From Thalassorhabdus alkalitolerans (GTDB lineage Bacteria > Bacillota > Bacilli > Bacillales > Marinococcaceae): a DNA stretch of 64,000 nt. Positions 1-8,787 of this stretch are shown one piece after another. Position 1 is the first letter of the stretch; the number at the start of each line of letters is the position of its first letter. The stretch lies in NCBI RefSeq assembly GCF_042656585.1, contig NZ_JBHSPG010000023.1; one strand, written 5' to 3'. The translations under genes were made by a program, and so were the position numbers. The notes beneath the pieces are model-generated. The model was not told the origin of the DNA and ran no database searches. It was given only the letters and a program-made list of their open reading frames with translations.

Positions 1-1
1 A

Positions 2-394
2 ATTATTTCCGAAAAAGACGAATATGAACATCTTGTAGACGAGTATAAGGAAAAAGAAGCAATTGAACAGGAAATGATTTCTGTAAGCATGGAAGCACAA
101 AAAGCCCCTGAAAAAATTCATTCTAATAAAGTAAATGATCTAACATTTATGATTGTCAGGGAAGGGATACTTGTTCCTATAGAAAAAGAATTAATCAGCT
201 TAGGGAAAGAAGAAAATTTAAAAGTGGCCAAGCGGAAATTAGAAAAGAGACAGCTTCATCAGGGAAGACGTTTCGAGCTGCTTTTAAATACAACTATTAA
301 AGATATTTTTGTCGATTGGGATTTTAACCTCGATAGAAGTATTGTCACCCTTATTTTAGATCCCGTACATTTGAATAAAAGCAGGCGGAAATGA
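2..394 (+). CDS. 3' end of an unidentified gene (cut by window edge)
   Basis: The frame is open from the left edge, so only about the last 130 codons are visible and the true start lies outside. The visible part is highly charged: it begins in a probable coiled coil (EYEHLVDEYKEKEAIEQEM), continues through FMIVREGILVPIEKE, and ends in a basic tail (HLNKSRRK). No signal peptide, membrane segment or catalytic motif can be seen and I do not recognise the family. A good rho-independent terminator follows 20 bp after the stop, which supports a real gene end. Internal Met codons could serve as starts, but none has a convincing ribosome binding site, so I read it as a partial gene. Confidence 0.6.
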   Translation: MISEKDEYEHLVDEYKEKEAIEQEMISVSMEAQKAPEKIHSNKVNDLTFMIVREGILVPIEKELISLGKEENLKVAKRKLEKRQLHQGRRFELLLNTTIKDIFVDWDFNLDRSIVTLILDPVHLNKSRRK

Positions 395-415
395 GCTAGA
401 CAAAAAGCTAGACGT

Positions 416-452
416 AAAGCCGAAAAGAAGTCTTCTTCTTTTCGGCTTTTTT
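416..452 (+). terminator. rho-independent terminator
   Basis: AAGCCGAAAAGAAG pairs with the downstream CTTCTTTTCGGCTT and is followed by a T-run. It ends the partial gene at the left edge. Confidence 0.85.
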
Positions 453-514
453 ATATGGCTGCAAGGTTATGTAAACTAATCAAGATGGAGATGGATGGAA
501 GAGAGGTGTTTAGA

Positions 515-697
515 ATGGCCAACTTTAAAAAAGCACAAAGTTTTTATTGTAACTCATGTTTTAAGGATTTTGAACAGGGGGAACTTGTTTATTTTTATCA
601 AACTAGAAAACATTATTATTGTCACGATTGTGCAGATGACCAAAAAGACAGAAAGCTCGAAACTCATATTTACCAGGATTTAAAGAAGGAAATGTAA
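515..697 (+). CDS. small zinc-ribbon protein, 60 aa
   Basis: The protein starts MANFKKAQSFYCNSC and carries two Cys pairs, CNSC near residue 12 and CHDC near residue 37, spaced as in a treble-clef or zinc-ribbon fold. The rest is aromatic and charged. I chose this ATG because GAGAGG lies 8-9 bp upstream; an upstream in-frame ATG at 455 has no such site and would add an unconserved-looking leader. The function is unknown; the Cys spacing suggests zinc binding and possibly nucleic-acid or protein contact. It is convergent with the next gene across a shared hairpin. Confidence 0.7.
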   Translation: MANFKKAQSFYCNSCFKDFEQGELVYFYQTRKHYYCHDCADDQKDRKLETHIYQDLKKEM

Positions 698-726
698 AAT
701 TTCTTATTTCTTTGCGTTAAAACTTC

Positions 727-753
727 TCTGTCCCTTTTTCATCAGGGACAGAG
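727..753. terminator. hairpin between convergent genes
   Basis: CTCTGTCCCT pairs perfectly with AGGGACAGAG around an 8-nt loop. It lies between two convergent small genes and has only weak T-runs on either side, so it is probably a shared bidirectional terminator. Confidence 0.6.
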
Positions 754-764
754 CGATCCGTGTA

Positions 765-968
765 TTAAATTTTTCTTTTTTCTTCTTTTGGTTTACCTAC
801 AGGAGTAAGAACATCCTTTCGTTTCCCGCAAAGCTCACACTCGTACTTGCCGCTTTCTTTTTGATTGACGACCGTACCAGGGTCGTTGTCTGGTTTTGTC
901 ACAAATTCGTTCCATTCTATAAATTCATACTTGTGAAAACCTAAGCGGCAACGCAATGGCTTACTCAT
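765..968 (-). CDS. small Cys-pair protein, 67 aa
   Basis: The protein opens MSKPLRCRLGFHKYEF and has a CELC pair near residue 45, giving one Cys/His pair at each end, an arrangement like small phage-type zinc proteins (compare the DUF1660 pattern, not verified). The C-terminus is basic (KPKEEKRKI). The start is supported by a near-perfect AAGGAGGGAG a few bases upstream. No membrane segment. Function unknown. Confidence 0.7.
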   Translation of the reverse strand: MSKPLRCRLGFHKYEFIEWNEFVTKPDNDPGTVVNQKESGKYECELCGKRKDVLTPVGKPKEEKRKI

Positions 969-1110
969 TGGTACTCCCTCCTTAATTTACTATTACCCTT
1001 TTTGTAAATCTTTTACTCCTCTACATAATTTCTTTTGATAAATTTATAATTTTTCTACAATTTTCTACCTTTTTCAGGTAAAATAGACGAAAAAGGAGGC
1101 TGGATATAAA

Positions 1111-1413
1111 ATGTATGGCGAAAGATTGCAGAAACTACGGATTGAACACGGCTTAACAAAAAAAGAGGTTGCTGAAGGATTGGGTCTTACCCCCGAGGAG
1201 TATCAGGAAGTAGAACAAAATGTGAGGTCGTTAAGCCTGGATAAGATAGAATTTTTAGCGTCTTATTATGAAACTTCGACTCGGTACATATTAGGAACGT
1301 CCCAAAAGAAACAAGTAAGCAAAGTAATAGATCTGGGACTAGTGCTTATGAATAGAGAAGAAAGTGAACATGTGCGGGCAATCAAAAGGCATATGGGTCT
1401 TGTTAAATCGTAA
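1111..1413 (+). CDS. XRE-family transcriptional regulator
   Basis: A 100-aa protein whose first 60 residues form a Cro/CI helix-turn-helix: RLQKLRIEHGLTKKEVAEGL then LTPEEYQEVEQ and LDKIEFLASYYETSTRYILG, the usual five-helix layout ending in the conserved YILG-type segment. The last 35 residues are a short tail with no sensing domain, so it is probably a small dimeric repressor of SinR/Xre type. AAAGGAGG lies 8-10 bp upstream of the ATG. There is no phage operon beside it. The target is unknown; autoregulation would be usual. Confidence 0.85.
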   Translation: MYGERLQKLRIEHGLTKKEVAEGLGLTPEEYQEVEQNVRSLSLDKIEFLASYYETSTRYILGTSQKKQVSKVIDLGLVLMNREESEHVRAIKRHMGLVKS

Positions 1414-1483
1414 CCTAATTATAGAAAGAGGGCACTCAACCGTTGATTATACAGAAAATTGGATACAGTAAGCGAGTGGACAT

Positions 1484-1538
1484 ACCTGTATGGACAGGTG
1501 GTTCGTTTTTAAAAACGCCCTTAAGCGGGCGTTTTTTT
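1484..1538 (+). terminator. hairpin plus rho-independent terminator
   Basis: A small hairpin (ACCTGT/ACAGGT, 1484-1499) is followed by a clear terminator at 1513-1538 (AACGCCC, loop TTAAGC, GGGCGTTTTTTT). It closes the XRE transcript. The 70 bp before it show no ORF. Confidence 0.85.
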
Positions 1539-1678
1539 GTTTTTTCTATTAAATGTAAGTGTTTTCTCTCGGAAATTACTGAAAAGTAGAAAATTCAAAA
1601 AATATTCTTCGAGGTTTACAACGTGGTGCGGGAAGGTAATTGACTAGAAAGTTTACATTTAATAAGGGAGGTCAGGCA

Positions 1679-2928
1679 ATGAAAACGTTTAAAGTAAGGT
1701 TTTATTTTGATAATGATAATTATAAGACATTGAAAATAAAAGGAGAGTCTCAACAAGAACTCTTGGATCAAATAACAAACAGGGATGAACAATGGCTCAT
1801 ACATGAAGGAAGTACTTCTGCCATTAACCTTTATCTCGTAACAAAAATAGCTTTCTTAGAAGAAACCTCGGAAGAAAGTTCAGGTTCAGAGGAAAAAGAA
1901 GACAATAATAAGAAGTCGAAAAAGAAAAAAAAGGATTCACTAAAAAAGCATAGATATGAAGCTTCAAAGCCTAAGAAGAATGAACTGGTTTCTGAAGACA
2001 CTTCAGAAAAGGAGAAAACGCAAGAAAATGATTCTGGTGAAGAGACGGAAGAGGAAAGTATTTCTTCAGAGGAAAATGTAGAAGAAGAACCTTCTGGGAA
2101 GTCCGAAGGTGACGGGGACACTGGTGACGGTGAAGAGTCCGAAGACACCGGTGACAGTGAAGAGGAAGAAGAGTCAGAGAAGTCCGAAGAAGAGTCAGAG
2201 GACACCGACGACAGTGAAGAGGAAGAAGGGTCTGAGAAATCCGAAGAGGATGAGGATACCAGCGACGGTGAAGAGTCCGAAGAAGAGTCTGAGAAATCCG
2301 AAGAGGATGAGGATACGGACGACAACGAAGAGTCAGAGGACACCGACGACAGTGAAGAGGAAGAAGGGTCTGAGAAGTCCGAAGAAGATGAGGATACGGA
2401 GGACAACGAAGAGTCCGAAGAAGAGTCAGAGGACACCGATGACAGTGAAGAGGAAGAAGGGTCTGAGAAGTCCGAAGAAGATGAGGATACCAGCGACGGT
2501 GAAGAGTCCGAAGAAGAGTCCGAGGACACCAACGACAGTGAAGAGGAAGAAGGGTCTGAGAAGTCCGAAGAAGATGAGGATACGGACGACAACGAAGAGT
2601 CCGAAGAAGAGTCAGAGGACACCGATGACAGTGAAGAGGAAGAAGGGTCTGAGAAGTCCGAAGAAGATGNNNNNNNNNNAAAGAAGAACAGTCTGAGGAA
2701 TCCCGGCAGGAGAAAAACAAAGATAATAAGGAAGAAGAAAAAGGGAAAAAGAGCTCCAAGAAGTCTAAAGGAAAAACAAAAAATGAAAAAGTAGAAGAGA
2801 TTTTGGAAAATGGGGAGAAACCTAAAGGAAAGAAAGGCAGCAAGAAAAAATCCTCAACATCCTCTTCTAAAGACAAAGAAGATAAATCCCGGAAACCTAA
2901 AAAGAAAAACAAGCAAAGTGAAGAATAG
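1679..2928 (+). CDS. Ser/Glu/Asp-rich repeat protein, interrupted by an assembly gap
   Basis: The start at 1679 is fixed by AAGGGAGG 7 bp upstream. The first ~60 residues (MKTFKVRFYFDNDNYKTL and on) look like a small folded beta-rich domain. A Lys-rich stretch follows, then a long acidic Ser/Glu/Asp region built from 31-residue repeats, then a Lys/Ser-rich basic tail ending KKKNKQSEE. Ten Ns interrupt the repeats. Before the gap the coding frame begins at 1679; after it the sensible frame (KEEQSEESRQEKNKDNKEEE) is one phase off. The gap length is therefore a placeholder, and an intact gene needs a true length of 2 modulo 3. No signal peptide, so probably cytoplasmic. Function unknown. A conceptual translation straight through the Ns would wrongly end near 2794. 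Confidence 0.75.
2200..2669 (+). repeat. tandem 93-bp coding repeats
   Basis: The marker GGACACC recurs at 2200, 2338, 2431, 2524 and 2617. The last three intervals are exactly 93 bp (31 codons); the first is 138 bp (93+45). Copies are nearly identical at DNA level, which implies recent slippage or recombination and explains why the assembly broke here. Confidence 0.9.
2670..2679. other. assembly gap (10 Ns)
   Basis: A fixed block of Ns inside tandem repeats. The frame on its two sides differs by one base if the length is taken literally. Confidence 0.98.
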
Positions 2929-2937
2929 AAAATCAAT

Positions 2938-2969
2938 AAACAACCCAGTCAAATGGCTGGGTTGTTTTA
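2938..2969. terminator. bidirectional terminator
   Basis: AACAACCCAG and CTGGGTTGTT form a stem with a T-run on the plus side and an A-run on the left, lying between convergent genes. Confidence 0.85.
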
Positions 2970-2975
2970 ATATGA

Positions 2976-3347
2976 TTATGAGAATTGGGTGAGGAAAGCC
3001 TGAAGTCTTGATCTGTCGGCTTCTTCTCGAAGTGCCTCATGATGAGCTTCCTCAATAGACAAGGTTGCGTAGGCAGGAATAGGCTGGCTTCTTTCTGTTT
3101 TTTCAATGCTGGAAATAGAGTCAGCATGTTCTTCAGCCCATGATTGAAGCTGGCGGAGATTTTCCCACCGTTTTCCCTGGAACTCATCATCCTTAGGAAA
3201 ATATACTAGTGGTTTGTTTATCCAATTCAGACGAATAGAAGAGGAATGATATAACCCGGTGACCGCTGAAAGCTCAATTTCATAGATGTTTCCTGAATGG
3301 AAAACTATGCGGTCTCCTTTGCAAAGAATCGGAATCGGTAGATTCAT
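2976..3347 (-). CDS. conserved-looking hypothetical protein, 123 aa
   Basis: MNLPIPILCKGDRIVFHSGN opens a protein with a short beta-rich N-terminus, a Trp-rich middle (RLNWINKPLVYFP) and an acidic helical C-terminal half (SIEEAHHEALREEADRSRLQ). AAGGGG about 10 bp upstream supports the start. It has no signal peptide or membrane segment and no family I can name. A competing frame on the same strand (2933-3190) lacks protein-like composition and a ribosome site. It is convergent with the repeat gene. Confidence 0.6.
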   Translation of the reverse strand: MNLPIPILCKGDRIVFHSGNIYEIELSAVTGLYHSSSIRLNWINKPLVYFPKDDEFQGKRWENLRQLQSWAEEHADSISSIEKTERSQPIPAYATLSIEEAHHEALREEADRSRLQAFLTQFS

Positions 3348-3779
3348 CAGATCTTTCCCCTTTCATGTAACGGTTTATACTGACGGTCAATTGTTCCGTC
3401 CTCTTTTGTTTTATCCTACCATGGGAAATACAGGGGAAAAAGGGCCATTCGACTTCTTTTGCACATGTAGTCAGAAAGAGGACATGATTTTATGTCATCT
3501 GATATAATTCTGTGCCTATATACAAAGAAAATGAAATTTCTTAATAAAGACAGCTCTTTACTCGTCTTATCGAAACTAAGTGCTTTCAGTAAACTAGAAA
3601 AGAAAGGCGGCTTTTAATAGGGAAGGCAGAAATGAGGGTATAAAGTATGAGAACTTACATAGCAAAAAAGGATCATTCTATAGAAAAAAGTTATTGATTC
3701 AAAACTGAGGGTATACATGCTACAAAAAATAATAGTTGAAAGTTTACCTATCACTTAATTACTAACGAGGGAAAAGCCT
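3348..3779. other. intergenic, no gene seen
   Basis: AT-rich spacer between divergent genes. Short frames here lack ribosome sites and protein-like composition. It should contain promoters in both directions, but I could not pick a -35/-10 pair with good spacing. Confidence 0.5.
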
Positions 3780-4643
3780 ATGAGAAAAGAAGTAAAGATA
3801 ACAAGTATTATTCTCTCTGGAGCCATAATGGCAGGAGGTATTTTTTCGGTGCTTCCCATAGAGAATGAACAGTTTCAACGTGAATTTTTACAATCCTCAA
3901 CTGCCGAAACTTTTGATCGTGAAAAAGAAAAGGAAATCAAGCAGGAGAGAGAAAAAGCAGTATATGGTCATGTTCATATTTATTATCCTGAAAAAGAGGA
4001 GGAAATCCTTTCTCTAACAAAGGATGCCTTTGAACAGGCGATGAGAAAAAATGAACAACTTCTAGGAAACTATACTAAAAGACAGGTAGATGCCGTAGTA
4101 TTAGGTGCTCAAGAAGAACTCACAGAACTGGCTGGTGTAACAGATGCAGATGGGTACTACAAAGACGATGAAAAGTTCATAGGATTCCTGCTGCATGATA
4201 AAGAAGCCATCCTTGCAGGAGAAAAAATGATTGTATTTGAACTCCAATCTACTATTATGCATGAATACACTCATTATGCCTTCAGACAAAGAATCAAGGA
4301 TGCAGGAATAGACCAAAGTGAAATGCCTATATGGTTTGAAGAAGGGGTAAGCGAATATGTGGGAAATGATAGTGAAGTTGAATCGAAAACGAAAATATTA
4401 CCTTTTAGTCAAATAAAGGATAAAAAAACATGGGATGAAGCGAAAAAAATAGAAAATGGAGATATTTATGGGCAAAGCTTTCTTGCGATTGATTATCTTA
4501 TCGAGAAATACGGTATAGAAATTATACAAGATATAATAAAGGAAACAAAAAAGGCCGAAAGCTTTAATAAAGGCTTTTATTCAGCTACGGGAATTGAGGT
4601 AGAAGAATTACACATTATTTTAATAGAGGAATATGCAAGCTAA
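3780..4643 (+). CDS. membrane-anchored or secreted gluzincin-type metalloprotease
   Basis: A 287-aa protein with an N-terminal hydrophobic signal or anchor (residues ~7-25), a charged linker, then a catalytic region holding HEYTH (residues 161-165, the HExxH zinc motif). WFEEGVSEY follows about 20 residues later; its Glu would be the third zinc ligand, as in the peptidase MA / collagenase-like gluzincins. The substrate is not evident. The start is supported by GAGGG upstream. It stands alone, with about 170 bp to the next gene. Extracytoplasmic peptidase activity is inferred from motifs only. Confidence 0.75.
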   Translation: MRKEVKITSIILSGAIMAGGIFSVLPIENEQFQREFLQSSTAETFDREKEKEIKQEREKAVYGHVHIYYPEKEEEILSLTKDAFEQAMRKNEQLLGNYTKRQVDAVVLGAQEELTELAGVTDADGYYKDDEKFIGFLLHDKEAILAGEKMIVFELQSTIMHEYTHYAFRQRIKDAGIDQSEMPIWFEEGVSEYVGNDSEVESKTKILPFSQIKDKKTWDEAKKIENGDIYGQSFLAIDYLIEKYGIEIIQDIIKETKKAESFNKGFYSATGIEVEELHIILIEEYAS

Positions 4644-4815
4644 GAACTAGCAGGTATTAAAACAAAGCGCTTATAGCATCTTTTCTATTAGAAATCAGTT
4701 TTATAGGGCGTACTTTTTTCTATGAATCTTATATAATAGAATGTCATGAAATAATAAGTTTTTTGTATTCCATGACACTTTACTAATAATACGAATTGGA
4801 AAAGGAGGCATTTTT

Positions 4816-5940
4816 ATGAAAAAACATAATTTTGTAATCATGCGGTACAGTTTATTAACTAAAGAAGGGGTAGAGTGGCAAATCGGAAGGCAGGAGTTCG
4901 ATAACTATAAAGAGCAGCTCTTCAATGCAAGTCGTTTAGCCCAACATGAATTTCTGTTTGAAAATGTAACTCTCCCATCATTGGTTAATCAAACAATAGA
5001 ACCGACAGCAGATAATTTTACTCTCTTAGTTTTGACTTCTGAGCTTTTACCAGAAAAAAGCCTTAAGAAATTAGAAGATTTACTACGTCCATATCCCTGG
5101 GCTAAGGTTATTTCCCTTCCTCCGTATGACACTGTTGATAATATTATCCTTGATTGTTTTACAGAAGAACTTAAAAGGTTTAATCATGACCTGACATATA
5201 GTACAACCCGTTTAGATGATGATGATGGCTTATCTGTTCATTTCATAGAGCGTTTAAATCAATACGTTGATCCACAGTTTGAAGGATATTGTGTTACATT
5301 TCCTAATGGTTTTTCAGCATTGTATGATGATCGACTACAAAAATACATATCCATCCATAAGCATTATGCCCCTAAAATTGCTTTAGGTCTCTCTTATATC
5401 AATACATACGATTCTGTTACAAAGAACACAGGCAATGAGATACCAACAATTTATCACAACGGGGTTCACTCCAAAGTTGATTTTGTCAGCCCGACGATCA
5501 TGGATTCCAAATATCCAACTTTTCTAAGGACCGTTCATTCTGCCAGCGATAGTAACAATGCTAATCAAGTAAAAAAAATTAAGTCCCTGCCAGTGTCGAA
5601 AACTGAAGACATAGAAGAAGTGTTTCCACTACACGCAGGGTTGTTTACTTCGTCAGAAACTCTCTCTACCTACCTAAGTACACCGACGAAAGTAAGCAAG
5701 AAAGAAAATGAGCTGAAACCCACACAAAGACTGGAAAATGAAATGAAAAACTTGAAAAATGAAATCAGTGTGCTATATAAAGAAAATGAAAATTTAAAAG
5801 ATGAAGTGAAAGAGTTAGTGAAACAAAAAAAAATGTTTAAGGATAAGTATATGAATATACAAGAAAGCCGGATCTGGCGTTATACAAAACCTATAAGAGA
5901 AGCAGGAATAACAGTCAAGCGGCTCATACGTAATAAATAA
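4816..5940 (+). CDS. putative rhamnosyltransferase-type glycosyltransferase
   Basis: A 374-aa protein that fits the putative rhamnosyl transferase family (PF11316-like). It opens KHNFVIMRYSLLTKEGVEWQ and carries TTRLDDDDGLS near residue 135, an acidic cluster like the nucleotide-sugar/metal site of GT-A enzymes. The C-terminal ~80 residues are a coiled coil, and the end reads ESRIWRYTKPIREAG, a tail often seen on cell-surface glycosyltransferases. AAAGGAGG precedes the ATG. No sugar-nucleotide or polysaccharide genes lie beside it, so acceptor and donor are unknown. Family call is moderately sure; sugar specificity is not. Confidence 0.7.
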   Translation: MKKHNFVIMRYSLLTKEGVEWQIGRQEFDNYKEQLFNASRLAQHEFLFENVTLPSLVNQTIEPTADNFTLLVLTSELLPEKSLKKLEDLLRPYPWAKVISLPPYDTVDNIILDCFTEELKRFNHDLTYSTTRLDDDDGLSVHFIERLNQYVDPQFEGYCVTFPNGFSALYDDRLQKYISIHKHYAPKIALGLSYINTYDSVTKNTGNEIPTIYHNGVHSKVDFVSPTIMDSKYPTFLRTVHSASDSNNANQVKKIKSLPVSKTEDIEEVFPLHAGLFTSSETLSTYLSTPTKVSKKENELKPTQRLENEMKNLKNEISVLYKENENLKDEVKELVKQKKMFKDKYMNIQESRIWRYTKPIREAGITVKRLIRNK

Positions 5941-6102
5941 TTATATTCATAAAGGCGTACATAGAAAATGACGCCATCAGATAAGAGATAGAGAATGTCT
6001 TGTTTTATGTGTGCAGATAATACAATGGGAAAAAACTTCATTCTGCCTTCTTGGAATAGAAAAAAGTTTTTTCGTAGGAACATATGCTTTTATGTAATAC
6101 TT

Positions 6103-6240
6103 TCATTCCTCTTTTGGATCCTTAATAAAGATCTGGTATGCAATTAAAGCTACCATCGTTAATAAAATGACCCCCATGGTTAATAAATCAGTTCCAGTCG
6201 CTTTAAAGATAGACCAGTTCATAGCATGCAATAACATCAT
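6103..6240 (-). CDS. small single-pass membrane protein, 45 aa
   Basis: Starting at MMLLHAMNWS, this short protein has one strong transmembrane helix (LLTMGVILLTMVALIAYQIFI) and an acidic-basic tail DPKEE. AGGGAGAG upstream of the ATG pair favours this start over one 57 bp further upstream that lacks a site. The function is unknown; the size and topology resemble small stress or complex-assembly membrane peptides. Confidence 0.55.
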   Translation of the reverse strand: MMLLHAMNWSIFKATGTDLLTMGVILLTMVALIAYQIFIKDPKEE

Positions 6241-6734
6241 GTGATCACTCTCCCTAATAAGTTTGGCTTGAATAAACAGACGAAGAAAAAGGTCCAAATC
6301 ATTTGTTCCTCTACTTGAGATTGTTTCTGTGAATGATAGAGTTCTGCTTATAACTATGAGATAGCAGGAAGAGATATGCTGACAAATAATAGTTTTGAGT
6401 TTTGGGGAGACTCATTGTACAACGATTAACAAGCATACTGTTCACCAGGGTGGTATTTGTTTCTTTCAATAAACCGAGAAGGGAGCTTGAAAAAAGATCC
6501 CTCGGAAAAATAGAGAAACTAAGCTAGAATAAAAGCGATGGCTTCATATTAGTTCTTTAAACAAAACAGTTAAAAAAAGGAAAGAAACTGCTTTCCGAAA
6601 AAATTACTCTTCGTTGATGGGTCAAAGTAATAAAAGAGAAATATAATCATAAACCACTAAACAGAGGATTGATAAATAGTCATAAGCAGTGCAGTGTAGT
6701 TTTTAAAGAGCTACTAACAAATGGGGTGAGAATA
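6241..6734. other. intergenic, no gene seen
   Basis: About 490 bp without a supported gene. AGGGTGGTA at ~6449 recalls a T-box core, but the following CCGCG, stem I and terminator are absent (see rejected items). Confidence 0.5.
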
Positions 6735-7712
6735 GTGAATAATGATTTTGCGGTTGAGGCAAAAGGACTTGTAAAAGTATTTGGCAAGCAAAGGGCCGTG
6801 GACGGAGTGGATCTGGCTATTCCAAAAGGAATGGTTTATGGATTTTTGGGACCAAACGGAGCAGGGAAGACAACAACCATTCGTATGCTTGCCACGTTAA
6901 TGCAGCCTGACGGAGGAGAAGCTCACATTTTTGGGCAAAACGTTGTGTCCGATGCAGCAAAGGTACGCGAGCGAATTAGTTTAACTGGACAATATGCCTC
7001 CATAGACGAGGACTTGACCGGGGTGGAAAACCTCGTTATCCTTTCTAAGCTTGCGGGTTATTCCAGGAAGGAAGCAAAATCCCGAGCAAAGGAACTTCTA
7101 ATTGCTTTTGGACTTGAAGACGCTGGGAAAAAGCAGGTAAAAAATTATTCTGGTGGAATGCGACGTCGAATTGATATTGCAGCAAGTCTCATTGTTACCC
7201 CGGATCTTTTATTTTTGGATGAGCCGACTACGGGTCTTGATCCGAGAAGTCGTAACCAGGTTTGGGAAATCGTCCGCACCCTGGTAAATGCAGGTACTAC
7301 TGTTTTATTAACCACTCAGTATTTAGAAGAAGCAGACCAACTGGCAGATCGTATTGCCGTGATCAATCAAGGGAAAATAATTGCAGAAGGCACAAGCAGT
7401 GAATTAAAAGCATCCGTTGGAGCCGGAACGCTTCATGTTCAGCTTGAACAATCGGAAGATAAGCAGAAAGCCATCGAAATTCTTCAAGATAAGCTTCAAA
7501 CTACGATACATTCTTCTCCAGAAGGGGGCAATTTGTCTGCTCAGGTGAGCGATGCATCTCTTGTGGCCGTATCCCTGGGCGAGTTAGTAAATGAAAACAT
7601 ACAGGTAAGTGACTTTTCATTAGGGAAACCAAGTCTCGATGAGGTATTTCTTACGTTAACAGGGGAAAATGCGGAAGTGAAAGAGGAGGAAGAAGATGAA
7701 CCAGCCAAATGA
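6735..7712 (+). CDS. DrrA-type ABC transporter ATP-binding protein
   Basis: A DrrA/CcmA-type ATPase of about 325 aa. It has Walker A GPNGAGKT, signature YSGGMRRR, Walker B LLFLDEPTTGLDP, the switch region LLTTQYLEEAD, and the C-terminal DrrA extension ending SLDEVFLTLTG. I chose GTG at 6735 because GGGGTGAG sits 5 bp upstream; an upstream TTG at 6669 has no site. It overlaps the permease start by 17 bp, so the two are translationally coupled. The pair probably exports a hydrophobic compound (drug, lipid or peptide), but the substrate cannot be told from sequence. Confidence 0.88.
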   Translation: MNNDFAVEAKGLVKVFGKQRAVDGVDLAIPKGMVYGFLGPNGAGKTTTIRMLATLMQPDGGEAHIFGQNVVSDAAKVRERISLTGQYASIDEDLTGVENLVILSKLAGYSRKEAKSRAKELLIAFGLEDAGKKQVKNYSGGMRRRIDIAASLIVTPDLLFLDEPTTGLDPRSRNQVWEIVRTLVNAGTTVLLTTQYLEEADQLADRIAVINQGKIIAEGTSSELKASVGAGTLHVQLEQSEDKQKAIEILQDKLQTTIHSSPEGGNLSAQVSDASLVAVSLGELVNENIQVSDFSLGKPSLDEVFLTLTGENAEVKEEEEDEPAK

Positions 7713-8523
7713 GATTAGGGAAGCAGAATTACAAAAGGCCATTACTTCGCGAAATCGGCCTGAACGCCCTACAGCACTCTCTTCCTCTTTAACCTTTTCA
7801 TCAAGGGCCCTGCTAAGAATAAAGCATGTGCCCGAGCAATTGTTTGATGTTACTGTATTTCCTGTGATTTTTCTTCTTATGTTTACATACCTTTTTGGGG
7901 GAGCCATTGCTGGATCTACCAGTGAATACCTCCAATTTCTCTTGCCAGGTATTCTCGTTATGACGGTAGCTCAAATTACAATGTACACAGGTATCGATTT
8001 AAATAATGATATTCGTAAAGGGATTTTTGACCGTTTCAGGACACTGCCCATTTGGTTGCCATCTGCACTGGTCGGCGCGCTATTGGTAGATATGATCCGG
8101 TATTCTGGGGCTTCTGCCATTATGTTAGCCCTTGGCTTTATTCTTGGCTTCCGGCCGGAAGGTGGATTCATCGGAGTTTTAGGAGCGGTTGGCATGATCC
8201 TTATTTTCTGCTTCTGTTTATCGTGGGTGTGGACGACACTGGGTATCATCATGCGTTCAGAAAAATCCCTTATGATGGTTAGTTTTATGTTTCTTTTTCC
8301 ACTGACGTTTGTAAGTAATGTCTTTGTTGATCCGGAAACGTTACCTTCCTGGCTTGAAAGCTTTGTGGATGTGAACCCCATTTCATTACTTGTAGATGCA
8401 GTACGAGGGTTTATGCACGGAAATGTGACTGGAGAAGCAATCGCGTGGGTGTTATTGGCCTCGGCTATTTTTCTTGTGGTCTTTGCTCCCCTTACTATGT
8501 ATTTATACAGAAATAAAAAGTAA
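7696..8523 (+). CDS. DrrB-type ABC-2 transporter permease
   Basis: A 275-aa ABC-2 permease of the daunorubicin-resistance DrrB type. It has a ~50-residue cytoplasmic N-terminus, six predicted membrane segments, and the conserved FPLTFVSNVFVDPETLPSWL loop followed by NPISLLVDAVRG. AGGAGG lies inside the end of the ATPase gene, 6-7 bp before the ATG. With the ATPase it forms a complete half-by-half exporter. No dedicated regulator lies beside it. Confidence 0.88.
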   Translation: MNQPNEIREAELQKAITSRNRPERPTALSSSLTFSSRALLRIKHVPEQLFDVTVFPVIFLLMFTYLFGGAIAGSTSEYLQFLLPGILVMTVAQITMYTGIDLNNDIRKGIFDRFRTLPIWLPSALVGALLVDMIRYSGASAIMLALGFILGFRPEGGFIGVLGAVGMILIFCFCLSWVWTTLGIIMRSEKSLMMVSFMFLFPLTFVSNVFVDPETLPSWLESFVDVNPISLLVDAVRGFMHGNVTGEAIAWVLLASAIFLVVFAPLTMYLYRNKK

Positions 8524-8675
8524 TAGGGCTAAGGTAAAGAGGATGAGCAAGTGTTGTAACTGAGGACGATTCGATTCACCAGTAAGATGGTAATGGAAAT
8601 AATTTGGCCAGAAGAGGCTCCTTCTCTGAATGATGCAACCATTAATATGTATCTCCATTCGTAATCGGAATGGAA

Positions 8676-8708
8676 CCCCTCTTGAAAGTTTTCAAGAGGG
8701 ATTTTTTT
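8676..8708 (+). terminator. rho-independent terminator
   Basis: CCCTCTTGAAA pairs with TTTCAAGAGGG around a 2-nt centre and is followed by seven Ts. It ends the ABC operon. A small hairpin (CCATTC/GAATGG, ~8654-8673) precedes it. Confidence 0.85.
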
Positions 8709-8787
8709 ATCCATAGGGATTTATTTTTTTATTTGTGAGAAAATTTCATTACTATTAAGTATATATGGTGAGAGAGGAGTATTTTCG

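Noticed and set aside
2200..2669. CRISPR-like periodic repeat
   Set aside because: The period is 93 bp, in frame and protein-coding, with no unique spacers.
1831..2936. Long minus-strand and alternative plus-strand frames across the Ser/Glu/Asp repeats
   Set aside because: They are by-products of the repeat's codon pattern (GAA/GAG/TCC read backwards as Ser/Leu runs) and have no ribosome site.
6440..6530. T-box-like sequence AGGGTGGTA before the DrrAB operon
   Set aside because: The core is not followed by CCGCG, there is no stem I with specifier loop and no terminator, and the downstream gene is not amino-acid related.
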